Source of the DNA: Rhodanobacter sp. OK091
GTDB taxonomy: Bacteria; Pseudomonadota; Gammaproteobacteria; Xanthomonadales; Rhodanobacteraceae
Direction: 5' to 3'
Length of the DNA stretch: 64,000 bases
Assembly: GCF_900142825.1 (NCBI RefSeq)
Contig: NZ_FRCH01000004.1
Location: 241,014-305,013 of the forward strand
Each line of letters starts with the position of its first letter. Position 1 is the first letter of the stretch. Positions 28,671 to 36,615 of the stretch are shown piece by piece. Position numbers and translations under genes: made by a program. The notes under the pieces were generated by a model. That model was given only the letters and a program-made list of their open reading frames with translations, was not told the origin of the DNA and searched no databases.

Positions 28671-29330
28671 TCAGAAGACGAACCGTTGCGGGGGTTCGGC
28701 GTGAGTCAAATAGGGTAGGTCGGTTTCGAACAGGGTTTCTTCGCGATAACGGCCAGCACCTTCATGGGTCAGCAAGGTGGCCTGCTGCACCGGCGAGAGC
28801 CCGCGTAAGGCCAGCAAACGGGCGCCAGGCTTGAGCCAGGTCAGCCAGCGCGGAGGAATCTCGAAGACGGCGCCGGTCACCACCAGCGCGTCGAACAAGC
28901 CATCGGGTTGCCACGCCAGGACGGCCTCAGCGGTGACCAGGCTGGCGTTCGTGATGCTTGCCGCCTGCAGTCGCTGCGCCGCCGATGCGGTGAAATCGGC
29001 GTGCATGTCCACGCTGATCACCTGCGCCGACAAGGTGGCCAGACAGGCGGTGAGAAAGCCCGAGCCGGTGCCGATTTCCAGCACGCGATCGGTCGGCTGC
29101 AACTCCAGCGCCTGCAGCACGCGGCCTTCCACCACCGGCTTCATCATCACTTCGCCATGGCCCAGCGGCAGGCACAGGTCGGCGAAGGCAAGCTGGCGAT
29201 GTTCGGCGGCGACGAAATCCTCGCGGCGCACACGACTGATGACGTCCAGCACACGGCCGTCCAGTACGTCCCATGGACGCACCTGGTTTTCCACCATGTT
29301 CAGTCGTGCCTGCTCGATATTCATGGCCAT
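28671..29330 (-). CDS. protein-L-isoaspartate O-methyltransferase family protein
   Basis: The 219-residue protein has MNIEQARLNMVENQVRPWDV at its start. The SAM-binding site is VLEIGTGSGFLTACLA, with the post-I acidic VISVDMHADF and FDALVVTG. It belongs to the PCMT family, which repairs isoaspartyl residues. The group encoded next to tolC lacks the long C-terminus of classical Pcm, so the substrate is less certain. The start is placed at 29330 (GAGCAG before it); 29354 and 29324 are alternatives. Confidence 0.87.
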   Translation of the reverse strand: MAMNIEQARLNMVENQVRPWDVLDGRVLDVISRVRREDFVAAEHRQLAFADLCLPLGHGEVMMKPVVEGRVLQALELQPTDRVLEIGTGSGFLTACLATLSAQVISVDMHADFTASAAQRLQAASITNASLVTAEAVLAWQPDGLFDALVVTGAVFEIPPRWLTWLKPGARLLALRGLSPVQQATLLTHEGAGRYREETLFETDLPYLTHAEPPQRFVF

Positions 29331-29534
29331 CTGCTCGTGTCCCGTGCGGATCAAAAAAGGTCAAAGAGAATAAGCGCTGGAGCTCACTCCCACAATGACA
29401 GGTCCGACAGTGACAAGCCTGCCGGTTGCGCGTTGGCCTACGAAGTGCCGGAAGTCATCGCAAGCGGCTGACGGACGTCACCCGCGATCGGATGCATCCA
29501 CAAATGGCGTCGAATCGCTGGATCGGCCGCATTC

Positions 29535-29563
29535 TGGAAAATAAGTGAACCACTGCGTATAAT
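29535..29563 (+). promoter_or_regulatory. sigma-70-like promoter of the TetR gene
   Basis: A perfect TATAAT at 29558-29563, preceded after 17 bp by TGGAAA (29535-29540, 4 of 6 matches). It lies 34 bp before the start codon of the TetR gene. Confidence 0.6.
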
Positions 29564-29596
29564 AAAGCTCGAATTCCCTTTTGTGTAGGTGGAGGC

Positions 29597-30247
29597 ATGA
29601 ATACCAGCGCGCCAATCAAACCCCAGGGCCCCGGTCGCCCGAAGGACATGGAGAAGCGCGCGGCGATTCTGGCGGCGGCCAAGGCGTTGTTCATCCGCAA
29701 TGCGTTTGCCGGTACCAGCATGGACGCTATCGCAGCTGATGCCGGAGTATCCAAGCTCACCGTCTACAGCCATTACGGCGACAAGGACAACTTGTTCCGT
29801 GAAGTGATCCGTTCGCGCATCCAGGACTTGCTCCCGGAAGAGACCTATTTCTTCAATCCCCAGGTCGATATCAAGGACACCTTGCTGCGGGTGGCACTGA
29901 CTCATGCGCATCTGGATTGCAATCCCGAAACCGTAGGCACCTTCCGCGCCATCCTCAGCGACTGCCGGCAAGGCAATCCGCGCTACGGCAAGCTGATCTG
30001 GGAAGAGGGTGCCATGCGTACGCATGGCTTGATGGAACGTCTGCTGCGCCAGGCGGTTGACGCCGGCCAGCTCGACATCGACGACGTGCCGCGCGCCAGC
30101 GCGCAGTTCCTGACCCTGATCAAGGGCAACCTGATGATGCGCCAGATGTTCGGCTGCACCGAATGTCCCGAGAGCTACGCCCAGGAAATCGAGACCACGG
30201 CGCGAACCGGCGTCGACATGTTCCTGCGCGCGTACCTGCCGCGCTGA
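29597..30247 (+). CDS. TetR/AcrR-family transcription regulator
   Basis: The 216-residue protein has an N-terminal HTH (about residues 20-66: ILAAAKALFIRNAFAGTSMD, VSKLTVYSHYGDKDNLF) and a C-terminal ligand domain of the AefR-like type. The C-terminal half carries two cysteines close together (FGCTECPE), which could sense redox or metal. Its target is not evident. The divergent pcm-tolC operon, which makes a general efflux channel, is a natural candidate. GGAGG precedes the ATG and a good promoter lies upstream. Confidence 0.9.
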   Translation: MNTSAPIKPQGPGRPKDMEKRAAILAAAKALFIRNAFAGTSMDAIAADAGVSKLTVYSHYGDKDNLFREVIRSRIQDLLPEETYFFNPQVDIKDTLLRVALTHAHLDCNPETVGTFRAILSDCRQGNPRYGKLIWEEGAMRTHGLMERLLRQAVDAGQLDIDDVPRASAQFLTLIKGNLMMRQMFGCTECPESYAQEIETTARTGVDMFLRAYLPR

Positions 30248-30568
30248 CACTCCTGCATTCGGTTTGCCGTTTGAGTCATCGCTTTGAAAGATACGGGCTG
30301 GCATCAGCCGGCCGAAGGCGTCTGTTCGAATCAGGTCTGCTGAATACCAGCGTAGGAAGCTTCGTTGCATAGTTCAGTCGCAACGCGTCACCGAACTCGA
30401 TATGCAGGCATGAGGTTCTGCTCGAAGTAGGTTACCCCGGGACTTGCGCGATTATGCCGCCGTATACTTTGCGGACGAGGTCGTCGCGCTCAATGTCGGG
30501 ATGGTGGAGAAAATCCATCGAATCTTTGCTGACGCTGCCGACCTCCATTTCCGAGGTTGAGACCATCC
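30248..30568. other. 321-bp intergenic region
   Basis: Lower in GC than its surroundings. It contains a TTGCGC (30444) and TATACT (30463) too close together (13 bp) to be a convincing promoter. A 39-codon open frame at 30493-30612 runs into the next gene and has no strong support. No RNA gene or terminator was seen. Confidence 0.5.
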
Positions 30569-31549
30569 ATGAAGCTCCAAGCGCCGTTCATCCAGCTGCC
30601 ATTTCTGTTTGATGCGTCCCGGCTGCTTGCCGAGGTCAATGCGCTGGATGCCTCATGCTGGCGCGACCACCCGGAAAAGTTTCCGGGCAATTTCGCGTTG
30701 CCGCTGATTTCGCGGGGCGGCGATCCGCAGCATGACGGCTTTGCAGGCCCGATGCGGCCCACCCCGTATCTCGAACGGTGCCCCTATCTCGTGCAGGTGC
30801 TCGAAAAGGTGGGCGCCGTATGGGGGCGCAGCCGCCTGATGAAATTGAGCGGACACGCCGAAGTCACGCCGCACGTCGATGTCAACTATTACTGGCATGA
30901 CCGTGTGCGGGTTCATATTCCGATCGTGACTCAACCTGCCGTGCGCTTCCTGTGCGGGGATGACGAGGTCAACATGAAAGCGGGTGAGTGCTGGATATTC
31001 GATACCTGGCGCATGCACCGGGTGATCAATGCCGCGGACGCCGAACGGATCCATCTGGTGGCGGACACGGTGGGTAGCGAGCGCTTCTGGAGCACGGTCG
31101 AGCATGGCCGGATACCGGGAGTGGAACCCGATCGGACAGATTGGGAGGCGGAAAGGTTCGCACCACAGTCATCATCGTCATTGCCACGCCTTGCCTGCGA
31201 AAGCGCCAACTTGCCGGAGATCATGACGCCGTGGGAACTGCGCGAGTACCTGAACTTCCTGTTCGATGAGACGAGTCCGCATGCTCAGCTTGCGCCGGCA
31301 AAGCAGCTCGCATTGCGTTTCATCACTGCGTGGCAGGCGACATGGGCGCAATACGGTAGTGATCATGCGGCATGGCCGGTCTATCGCGAGAAGTTGAATA
31401 CTTTCGAACAATTGATGGGGCACCTCGCAGCGCCGTTGAAACTGTTCAACAATATGGCATTCCTGCAGGCTTTGAATGGCTTAACCGTAGTGATGCTCGG
31501 GGATCGCCGACATGCGCGTTTGCTCCAGCAAGCGAGACAGGTGTCTTGA
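30569..31549 (+). CDS. aspartyl/asparaginyl beta-hydroxylase-family oxygenase
   Basis: The 326-residue protein has an Asp_Arg_Hydrox (PF05118-type) double-stranded beta-helix in residues about 15-190. The iron ligands are visible as H-x-D in EVTPHVDVNYYWHDRV and a distal His in IFDTWRMHRVIN. HIPIVTQP and a downstream Arg would bind 2-oxoglutarate. The remaining about 130 residues (helical, MTPWELREYLNFLFDE) are not a domain I recognise. These enzymes hydroxylate Asp, Asn or Arg side chains or free amino acid derivatives. The stop overlaps the ATG of the sulfotransferase gene (TGATG), so the two are coupled. The start ATG at 30569 follows GAGG. Confidence 0.9.
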   Translation: MKLQAPFIQLPFLFDASRLLAEVNALDASCWRDHPEKFPGNFALPLISRGGDPQHDGFAGPMRPTPYLERCPYLVQVLEKVGAVWGRSRLMKLSGHAEVTPHVDVNYYWHDRVRVHIPIVTQPAVRFLCGDDEVNMKAGECWIFDTWRMHRVINAADAERIHLVADTVGSERFWSTVEHGRIPGVEPDRTDWEAERFAPQSSSSLPRLACESANLPEIMTPWELREYLNFLFDETSPHAQLAPAKQLALRFITAWQATWAQYGSDHAAWPVYREKLNTFEQLMGHLAAPLKLFNNMAFLQALNGLTVVMLGDRRHARLLQQARQVS

Positions 31550-32412
31550 TGCAGGGGGCTCACCCGATCGGAAATCTGCGCGATCCGGTCTTCGATCGTC
31601 CGGTATTCATCATCTCGCCACCGCGTTCTGGCTCCACTCTCCTGTTCGAAACTCTCGCGCAGGCACGCGACCTTTTCACCACCGGTCAGGAAAGCCATGG
31701 ATTGATCGAGGGAATCAATGGCCTGCGTCCGGCACAGCGCGGCTACGATTCCAATCGATTCGACGAGTCCACTGCAACGCCCGAGGTGGTCGGCGAGCTG
31801 CGCCGGCGTTTTCATTCGCAGATGCGTGACCGGAATGGTCACCCGCCGACACAGCTACCGTACCGTTTCCTGGAAAAGACCCCGAAGAACGCATTGCGCA
31901 TCCCGCTGCTGACCAGGGCATTTCCGGAAGCCTGCTTCGTTTACCTGCACCGGGATCCGCGACAGACCCTGAGCAGCATGATCGAGGCTTGGCAATCCGC
32001 GCATTTCCGCACATACCCGCAGCTACCAGGGTGGACGGGGCTGCCGTGGTCGCTGCTGCTGGTACCCGGCTGGCGGGAGCTGATCGGACGTCCACTACAC
32101 GAGATTGTTGCCGCGCAATGGGAGATCACCACGCGCATATTACTGGACGATCTTGCAGCGTTTCCGGCGGATCGTTGTCACGTGATCCGTTATGACGAAT
32201 TTCTGGCGGCGCCGATGGCGGAAATGACACGCCTGTGCGGTGCTCTCGGTCTCGGATGGGACAAGCCGTTGGGCGCAACACTGCCGTTATCCGGCTACAC
32301 CGTGTCCCGGCCTGCACCGGACAAGTGGCGCCGGCACGCCGAACTGATCGAACATATTCTTCCGGGGTTGCAGGCCACATTCGATCGCGCTGAACGGTTC
32401 GCCGCGCGCTGA
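31549..32412 (+). CDS. PAPS-dependent sulfotransferase-family protein
   Basis: The 287-residue protein carries the 5'-phosphosulfate loop near its N-terminus (FIISPPRSGSTLLFETL). The 3'-phosphate site appears as CFVYLHRDPRQTLSSMIEAW, and a further conserved CHVIRYDEFLAAPM follows. It belongs to the Sulfotransfer_3/1 group that moves sulfonate from PAPS to a hydroxyl or amine. Start and preceding stop overlap (TGATG), which ties it to the beta-hydroxylase. A hydroxyl made by that enzyme is a natural acceptor, but this is inference. No PAPS synthesis genes are in the window. Codon use appears less GC-biased than in flanking housekeeping genes. Confidence 0.9.
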   Translation: MQGAHPIGNLRDPVFDRPVFIISPPRSGSTLLFETLAQARDLFTTGQESHGLIEGINGLRPAQRGYDSNRFDESTATPEVVGELRRRFHSQMRDRNGHPPTQLPYRFLEKTPKNALRIPLLTRAFPEACFVYLHRDPRQTLSSMIEAWQSAHFRTYPQLPGWTGLPWSLLLVPGWRELIGRPLHEIVAAQWEITTRILLDDLAAFPADRCHVIRYDEFLAAPMAEMTRLCGALGLGWDKPLGATLPLSGYTVSRPAPDKWRRHAELIEHILPGLQATFDRAERFAAR

Positions 32413-32555
32413 AGGCTGTTGCCGGGTCATTTATTGTGCCGCGCGGGATTCCTTCACCCGGCTTTTTCATGCGGATTTCTACGCTGAGCGGACTTCCCGC
32501 GGTGCCGGCCGGTATATCGCGGTCGCACCCTTTCCAGCCCCCGCAGGAGCAAGTC

Positions 32556-33155
32556 ATGGCCAAGACCAAACCGTTCGTCAGCGACATCGAGAACATCCGC
32601 AAGCGCGCACGCAAGGACATCGACAAAGGCGCGATGACAGCGGGTTACAGTGCTGACCGGGCTACTGTGGTCAAACTGCTCAATCATGCGCTGGCCACCG
32701 AACTGGTCTGCGTGCTGCGCTACAAGTACCACTACTACATGGCGTCGGGCATCAACTCGCAGGCGATCAAGGCGGAGTTCCTCGAACACGCCAACGAGGA
32801 GCAAGGCCACGCCGACCAGATCGCCGAGCGCATCACCCAACTGGATGGCAAGCCGAATCTGTCGCCCGAGGGTCTGCTCAGCCGCAGCCATTCCGACTAC
32901 GTCGAGGGCGAGGACCTGGTCGACATGATCAAGGAGGATCTGGTTGCCGAACGCATCGCGATCGACAGCTATCGCGAGATGATCACCTATATCGGTACCG
33001 ATGACCCGACCACCCGCCGCGTGCTGGAAGGCATCCTGGCGGTGGAAGAGGAACACGCCGAGGACATGAATACGCTGCTGGAACAGCTGGGCAAGAAAGG
33101 CGAGCCCGCCAAGCCGGCGCCTGGCAAGAAGCCGGCGACCAGCAAACACGGTTGA
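32556..33155 (+). CDS. bacterioferritin/ferritin-like di-iron protein
   Basis: The 199-residue protein is a four-helix ferritin-like fold. Di-iron ligands are placed as in bacterioferritins: ATELVCVLRYKYHYY, LEHANEEQGHADQIAERI, DLVAERIAIDSYREMI and LAVEEEHAEDMNTLL, giving two E...E-x2-H sets. The N-terminus is Lys/Arg-rich and the tail (GKKGEPAKPAPGKKPATS) is basic, Lys/Pro-rich and possibly DNA-binding. This combination occurs in Dps-like or stress-related ferritins. It likely stores or oxidises iron. CAGGAG lies 6 bp before the ATG. Confidence 0.87.
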   Translation: MAKTKPFVSDIENIRKRARKDIDKGAMTAGYSADRATVVKLLNHALATELVCVLRYKYHYYMASGINSQAIKAEFLEHANEEQGHADQIAERITQLDGKPNLSPEGLLSRSHSDYVEGEDLVDMIKEDLVAERIAIDSYREMITYIGTDDPTTRRVLEGILAVEEEHAEDMNTLLEQLGKKGEPAKPAPGKKPATSKHG

Positions 33156-33162
33156 TCGCCAC

Positions 33163-33193
33163 GAACGAACGGAGCGCGTGCGCCCATTCGTTC
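33163..33193. terminator. hairpin between convergent ferritin and ADH genes
   Basis: GAACGAA (33163-33169) pairs with TTCGTTC (33187-33193), with a GC-rich inner segment. It lies between two convergent genes; there is no T-tract. Confidence 0.4.
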
Positions 33194-33199
33194 AGGGCA

Positions 33200-34216
33200 T
33201 CACCAGCCAGCCAGCGCCAGTTTACCGATCGTCTTGCCTGACTCCAGCCGGCGATGCGCTTCGCGCAGGTTCGCGGCGTTGATCGGAGTCAAGGTTTCGG
33301 TGCGCGTGCCACGCAGTTCACCGGCATCGATCAGCGCGGCCACGCGCTCGAGGATGCGGCCTTGCTCGGCCTGGTCGGCGGTTTTGAAGCGGGGTCGGGC
33401 GAACATCATTTCCCAGTGGATGCCGATCGACTTGGCCTTGTACGGATCGCCTATCTTCAGAGCACTGCTAGGCTCGACGATCAGTCCGACATGGCCCAGC
33501 GGCGCAAGAACTTCGCCGAGAATGTCCCAGTAGCGAACGGTATCGGCGAGATTGAGTGCGGCATCGACCTGGTCGAAACCCAGCGCGGCCAGTTGCGGTG
33601 CCAGCGGCTGGCGGTGATCGATCACGTGGTGCGCGCCCAGCGAGCGACACCAGTCGATGGTTTCGGCACGCGAAGCGGTGGCGATGACGGTGAAGCCGGC
33701 GCGCCGCGCCAGCTGGATCGCGATCGAACCGACGCCGCCGGCACCGCCGATGATCAGCAGCGACTTGCCTGCGCCGCCCTTCTCGCTGTCGAACGGCATG
33801 CGTTGGAACAGCAGCTCCCACGCGGTGAGCGTGGTCAGCGGCAGCGCTGCCGCATCGGCAAGGTCGATCGACCGCGGTGCATGGCCGACCAGGCGTGCGT
33901 CGACCAGTTGGTACTCCGCGTTGCTGCCGGGGCGACTGATGTCGCCGGCGTAATAGACGCGGTCGCCCGGCTCGAATCCGCTGACGGCCTCACCGAACGC
34001 TTCGACCGTGCCGGCGGCGTCGTAGCCGAGTACTTTCGGCTGGGCTTCGACCTGCGGCTTCGGCGAACGGACCTTGGTGTCGACCGGATTTACCGAGATG
34101 GCCTCGACACGCACCAGCAGGTCGTGCTCGCCGGGCGTAGGTCTGGGCAGTTCGACATCGAGCAGCGATTGCGGATCGTCGATCGGCAGGTAGCGGGTGA
34201 GTGCGACGGCTTTCAT
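33200..34216 (-). CDS. zinc-type alcohol dehydrogenase-like / quinone oxidoreductase (MDR family)
   Basis: The 338-residue MDR protein starts MKAVALTRYLPIDDPQSLLD. It has the GroES-like N-terminal domain (PKVLGYDAAGTVEAFG) and the NADPH-binding IIGGAGGVGSIAIQLARRAG. The structural and catalytic zinc cysteines of classical ADHs are absent, which fits the quinone oxidoreductase/ZADH1 group. It would reduce quinones or enones with NADPH. Its ATG overlaps the stop of the aldo/keto reductase gene (ATGA), and with the MFS gene it forms an operon divergent from the LysR regulator. Confidence 0.92.
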   Translation of the reverse strand: MKAVALTRYLPIDDPQSLLDVELPRPTPGEHDLLVRVEAISVNPVDTKVRSPKPQVEAQPKVLGYDAAGTVEAFGEAVSGFEPGDRVYYAGDISRPGSNAEYQLVDARLVGHAPRSIDLADAAALPLTTLTAWELLFQRMPFDSEKGGAGKSLLIIGGAGGVGSIAIQLARRAGFTVIATASRAETIDWCRSLGAHHVIDHRQPLAPQLAALGFDQVDAALNLADTVRYWDILGEVLAPLGHVGLIVEPSSALKIGDPYKAKSIGIHWEMMFARPRFKTADQAEQGRILERVAALIDAGELRGTRTETLTPINAANLREAHRRLESGKTIGKLALAGW

Positions 34217-35274
34217 GCTTGCGACTCCGTGGCGACGTTGAACGATACCGCTGGCGGATTGCGCTCGGCGAACATGCCATTCCAGTAAGGGTAGTAGGGA
34301 TAAGGCGGAGTAACTGCGCTGGCCGCGTCGAGCCGGGCGAGGGCGTCGTCGTCGAGTGTCCAGCCCACCGCGCCGAGGTTGTCGCGCAGTTGGGCTTCAT
34401 TGCGCGCGCCGATCAGCACCGTGGAAACGGTGGGCCGTTGCAGCAGCCAGTTCAGCGCAATCTGTGGAACCGTCCGGCCGGTTTCCGCGGCGACCGCCTC
34501 CAGCACATCGACCACGCGATAAAGCCGCTCCTCGTCGACCGGAGGTGCGAAGCCCGCCGTCTCGTGCAGGCGGCTGCCTTGGGGTAGCGGCTGGCCGCGA
34601 CGAATCTTGCCGGTGAGCCGGCCCCAACCGAGCGGACTCCACACCACCGCGCCGAGACCTTGGTCGAGCCCCAGCGGCATCAACTCCCACTCGTAGTCGC
34701 GCCCGATCAGCGAGTAGTACGTCTGGTTCGCCACGAAGCGCGAATAGCCCTGCGCGTCGGCCGCGGCCTGCGACTTCATCAGCTGCCAGCCGGAGAAGTT
34801 CGACGCGCCGAGATAGCGCACCTTGCCTGCGCGCACCAGATCGTCCAGCGTCGACATCACTTGCTCCACCGGCGTCATGGCGTCGAAGTGGTGCAGTTGC
34901 AGCAGGTCGATGTAATCGGTACCGAGCCGTTTGAGCGCACGTTCCACGCCGCCGATCAGGTGATGGCGCGAGGCGCCGACATCGTTCGGGCCATCGCCCG
35001 CGCGCAAGGTGAGCTTGGTCGAGATGATCGCCTGCTCACGCCGACCCTTCAGCGCTGCGCCGAGGATGGCTTCCGATGCGCCGTCCGAATAGACGTCCGC
35101 GGTGTCGAACAGATTCGCACCGGCGTCGAGGCAGATATCGATCAGCCGCTTTGCTTCTTCGATATCGGTATGGCCCCACGCACTGAACAGCGGTCCCTTG
35201 CCGCCGAACGTGCCGGCGCCGAAGCCCAGTGCGGGCACTTTGAAGCCGGAGTTGCCGAGATAGCGGTATTCCAT
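34213..35274 (-). CDS. aldo/keto reductase
   Basis: The 353-residue TIM-barrel protein begins MEYRYLGNSGFKVPALGFGA. The catalytic tetrad is visible: Asp and Tyr in FDTADVYSDGASE, Lys in IISTKLTLR and His in LLQLHHFDAM. The C-terminal NADPH site shows STVLIGARNEAQLRDNL. The sequence resembles the AKR group of YajO/Tas-like reductases of aldehydes and ketones. The gene is the middle member of the ADH-AKR-MFS operon. The physiological substrate is unknown. Confidence 0.94.
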   Translation of the reverse strand: MEYRYLGNSGFKVPALGFGAGTFGGKGPLFSAWGHTDIEEAKRLIDICLDAGANLFDTADVYSDGASEAILGAALKGRREQAIISTKLTLRAGDGPNDVGASRHHLIGGVERALKRLGTDYIDLLQLHHFDAMTPVEQVMSTLDDLVRAGKVRYLGASNFSGWQLMKSQAAADAQGYSRFVANQTYYSLIGRDYEWELMPLGLDQGLGAVVWSPLGWGRLTGKIRRGQPLPQGSRLHETAGFAPPVDEERLYRVVDVLEAVAAETGRTVPQIALNWLLQRPTVSTVLIGARNEAQLRDNLGAVGWTLDDDALARLDAASAVTPPYPYYPYWNGMFAERNPPAVSFNVATESQA

Positions 35275-35294
35275 GAAGGCGATCCTTACGAAAG

Positions 35295-36515
35295 TCAGAG
35301 AGGGGTTTCGGCACAGGTCACGATGGCCACCCGCCGTGACGGTCGGATGTCCAGCCGTACGCTCCATAGCGCGACAACGAATCCGAGCACCGGCAGCAGC
35401 GCCGCTACCCAGCTCACCGCGCCCAGGCCCGGACCATGGCTGATCACCATGCCGCCCAGCCATGCACCGATCGCGTTGCCGAGGTTGAACGCGGCGATGT
35501 TGAAGCTCGACGCCAGCACTTGGCCGCCGGTGGCCTTTTGCAATACGCGCAGCTGGAGCGGCGCCACGGTGGCGAAGGCGGCGACGCCGAGCAGGCCGCT
35601 GAAGGCGATCATCGCTGGCTTGCTGTGCAGCGCGAACGTCATCATGCCGAGCACGATCGCCAGTGCGGCCAGCGAGCCCAGCAGGGTCGCCACCAGCCGG
35701 CGGTCGGCAAGACGGCCGCCGAGCAGGTTGCCGACCACCATGCCGCCGCCGAACACCAGCAGGATCGGCGACACCGCGCTGTCGGCGAAACCGGTGACGC
35801 GGGTGAGGATAGGCTGGATATAGGTGAACACCGCGAACACGCCGGCAAAGCCGAGCACGGTCATCAGCAGACCCAGCAGCACCTGTGGATGCGCGATGCC
35901 TTTCAGTTCTTCGACGAACTTCATCGGTGCGCTGTCGCCGCGGTCGGCTGGCACCAGCATGGCGATGATCACGGTGGCGAGCACGCCAATCGCGCTGACC
36001 GCCCAGAACGTGGCGCGCCAGCCGAAATGCAGCCCCAGCCACGCGCCGGCCGGCACGCCGAGCAGGGTCGCCACGGTCAGGCCGGTGAACATGATCGAGA
36101 TCGCCGAGGCCTTGCGATCCTCCGCTACCAGCCCGGTCGCCACCACCGCGCCTACGCCGAAGAAGGTGCCATGGGCCAGCGAGGTGATCACCCGCGCGAG
36201 CATCAGCACCGCGTAGTTCGGCGCCAGCGCGCTGGCCAGGTTGCCGATGGTGAAGATCACCATGAGCGCGATCAGCGCGGTCTTGTGCGGCAGCCGGCTG
36301 GTTGCCGCGGTCAGCAGCGGCGCACCGACGAATACGCCCAGCGCATAGCCGGAAATCAGCAGGCCAGCCGCGGCAATGCTGACATGCAGGTCGGCGGACA
36401 CCTGCAGCAGCAAGCCCATGATCACGAATTCGGTAGTGCCGATGCCGAACGCGCCGGCGGTCAGCGCGTATAGCGCCAAGGGCGTGCGTGCACGGGTGAT
36501 GGCAGTGGAGGACAT
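35295..36515 (-). CDS. MFS transporter of the DHA1 (drug:H+ antiporter) type
   Basis: The 406-residue protein has twelve predicted membrane helices. It shows the YdhP/AraJ-type opening LYALTAGAFGIGTTEFVIMG and a motif A-like loop (TSRLPHKTALI). These transporters export drugs, sugars or related compounds by proton antiport. It is the first gene of the minus-strand operon with the aldo/keto reductase (20 bp on) and the MDR reductase, and it is divergent from the LysR gene. The set looks like a detoxification or redox-stress unit. Confidence 0.92.
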   Translation of the reverse strand: MSSTAITRARTPLALYALTAGAFGIGTTEFVIMGLLLQVSADLHVSIAAAGLLISGYALGVFVGAPLLTAATSRLPHKTALIALMVIFTIGNLASALAPNYAVLMLARVITSLAHGTFFGVGAVVATGLVAEDRKASAISIMFTGLTVATLLGVPAGAWLGLHFGWRATFWAVSAIGVLATVIIAMLVPADRGDSAPMKFVEELKGIAHPQVLLGLLMTVLGFAGVFAVFTYIQPILTRVTGFADSAVSPILLVFGGGMVVGNLLGGRLADRRLVATLLGSLAALAIVLGMMTFALHSKPAMIAFSGLLGVAAFATVAPLQLRVLQKATGGQVLASSFNIAAFNLGNAIGAWLGGMVISHGPGLGAVSWVAALLPVLGFVVALWSVRLDIRPSRRVAIVTCAETPL

Positions 36516-36584
36516 GGCGACAATCCAGGCAGAAACGATGCATCAGCTTAGGCAGTTGTCTTTTCGTCAAAAACCACCAAGATG

Positions 36585-36607
36585 ACTAATCATTTTCAAT
36601 GAATAGT
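36585..36607. promoter_or_regulatory. LysR-type operator palindrome
   Basis: ACTAATCATT (36585-36594), TTC, and AATGAATAGT (36598-36607) pair in 9 of 10 positions. This is a T-N11-A-type dyad in the 100-bp gap between the MFS operon and the LysR gene. It ends 8 bp before the LysR start codon, so binding there would also repress the regulator itself. Confidence 0.7.
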
Positions 36608-36615
36608 TGATAGTT

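Noticed and set aside
30444..30468. TTGCGC / TATACT as promoter of the hydroxylase operon
   Set aside because: The spacer is only 13 bp, too short for sigma-70.
34213..36570. 785-codon frame that appears to fuse an MFS-region peptide to the aldo/keto reductase
   Set aside because: The upstream part is an off-frame shadow of the MFS gene; the reductase starts at its own ATG at 35274.
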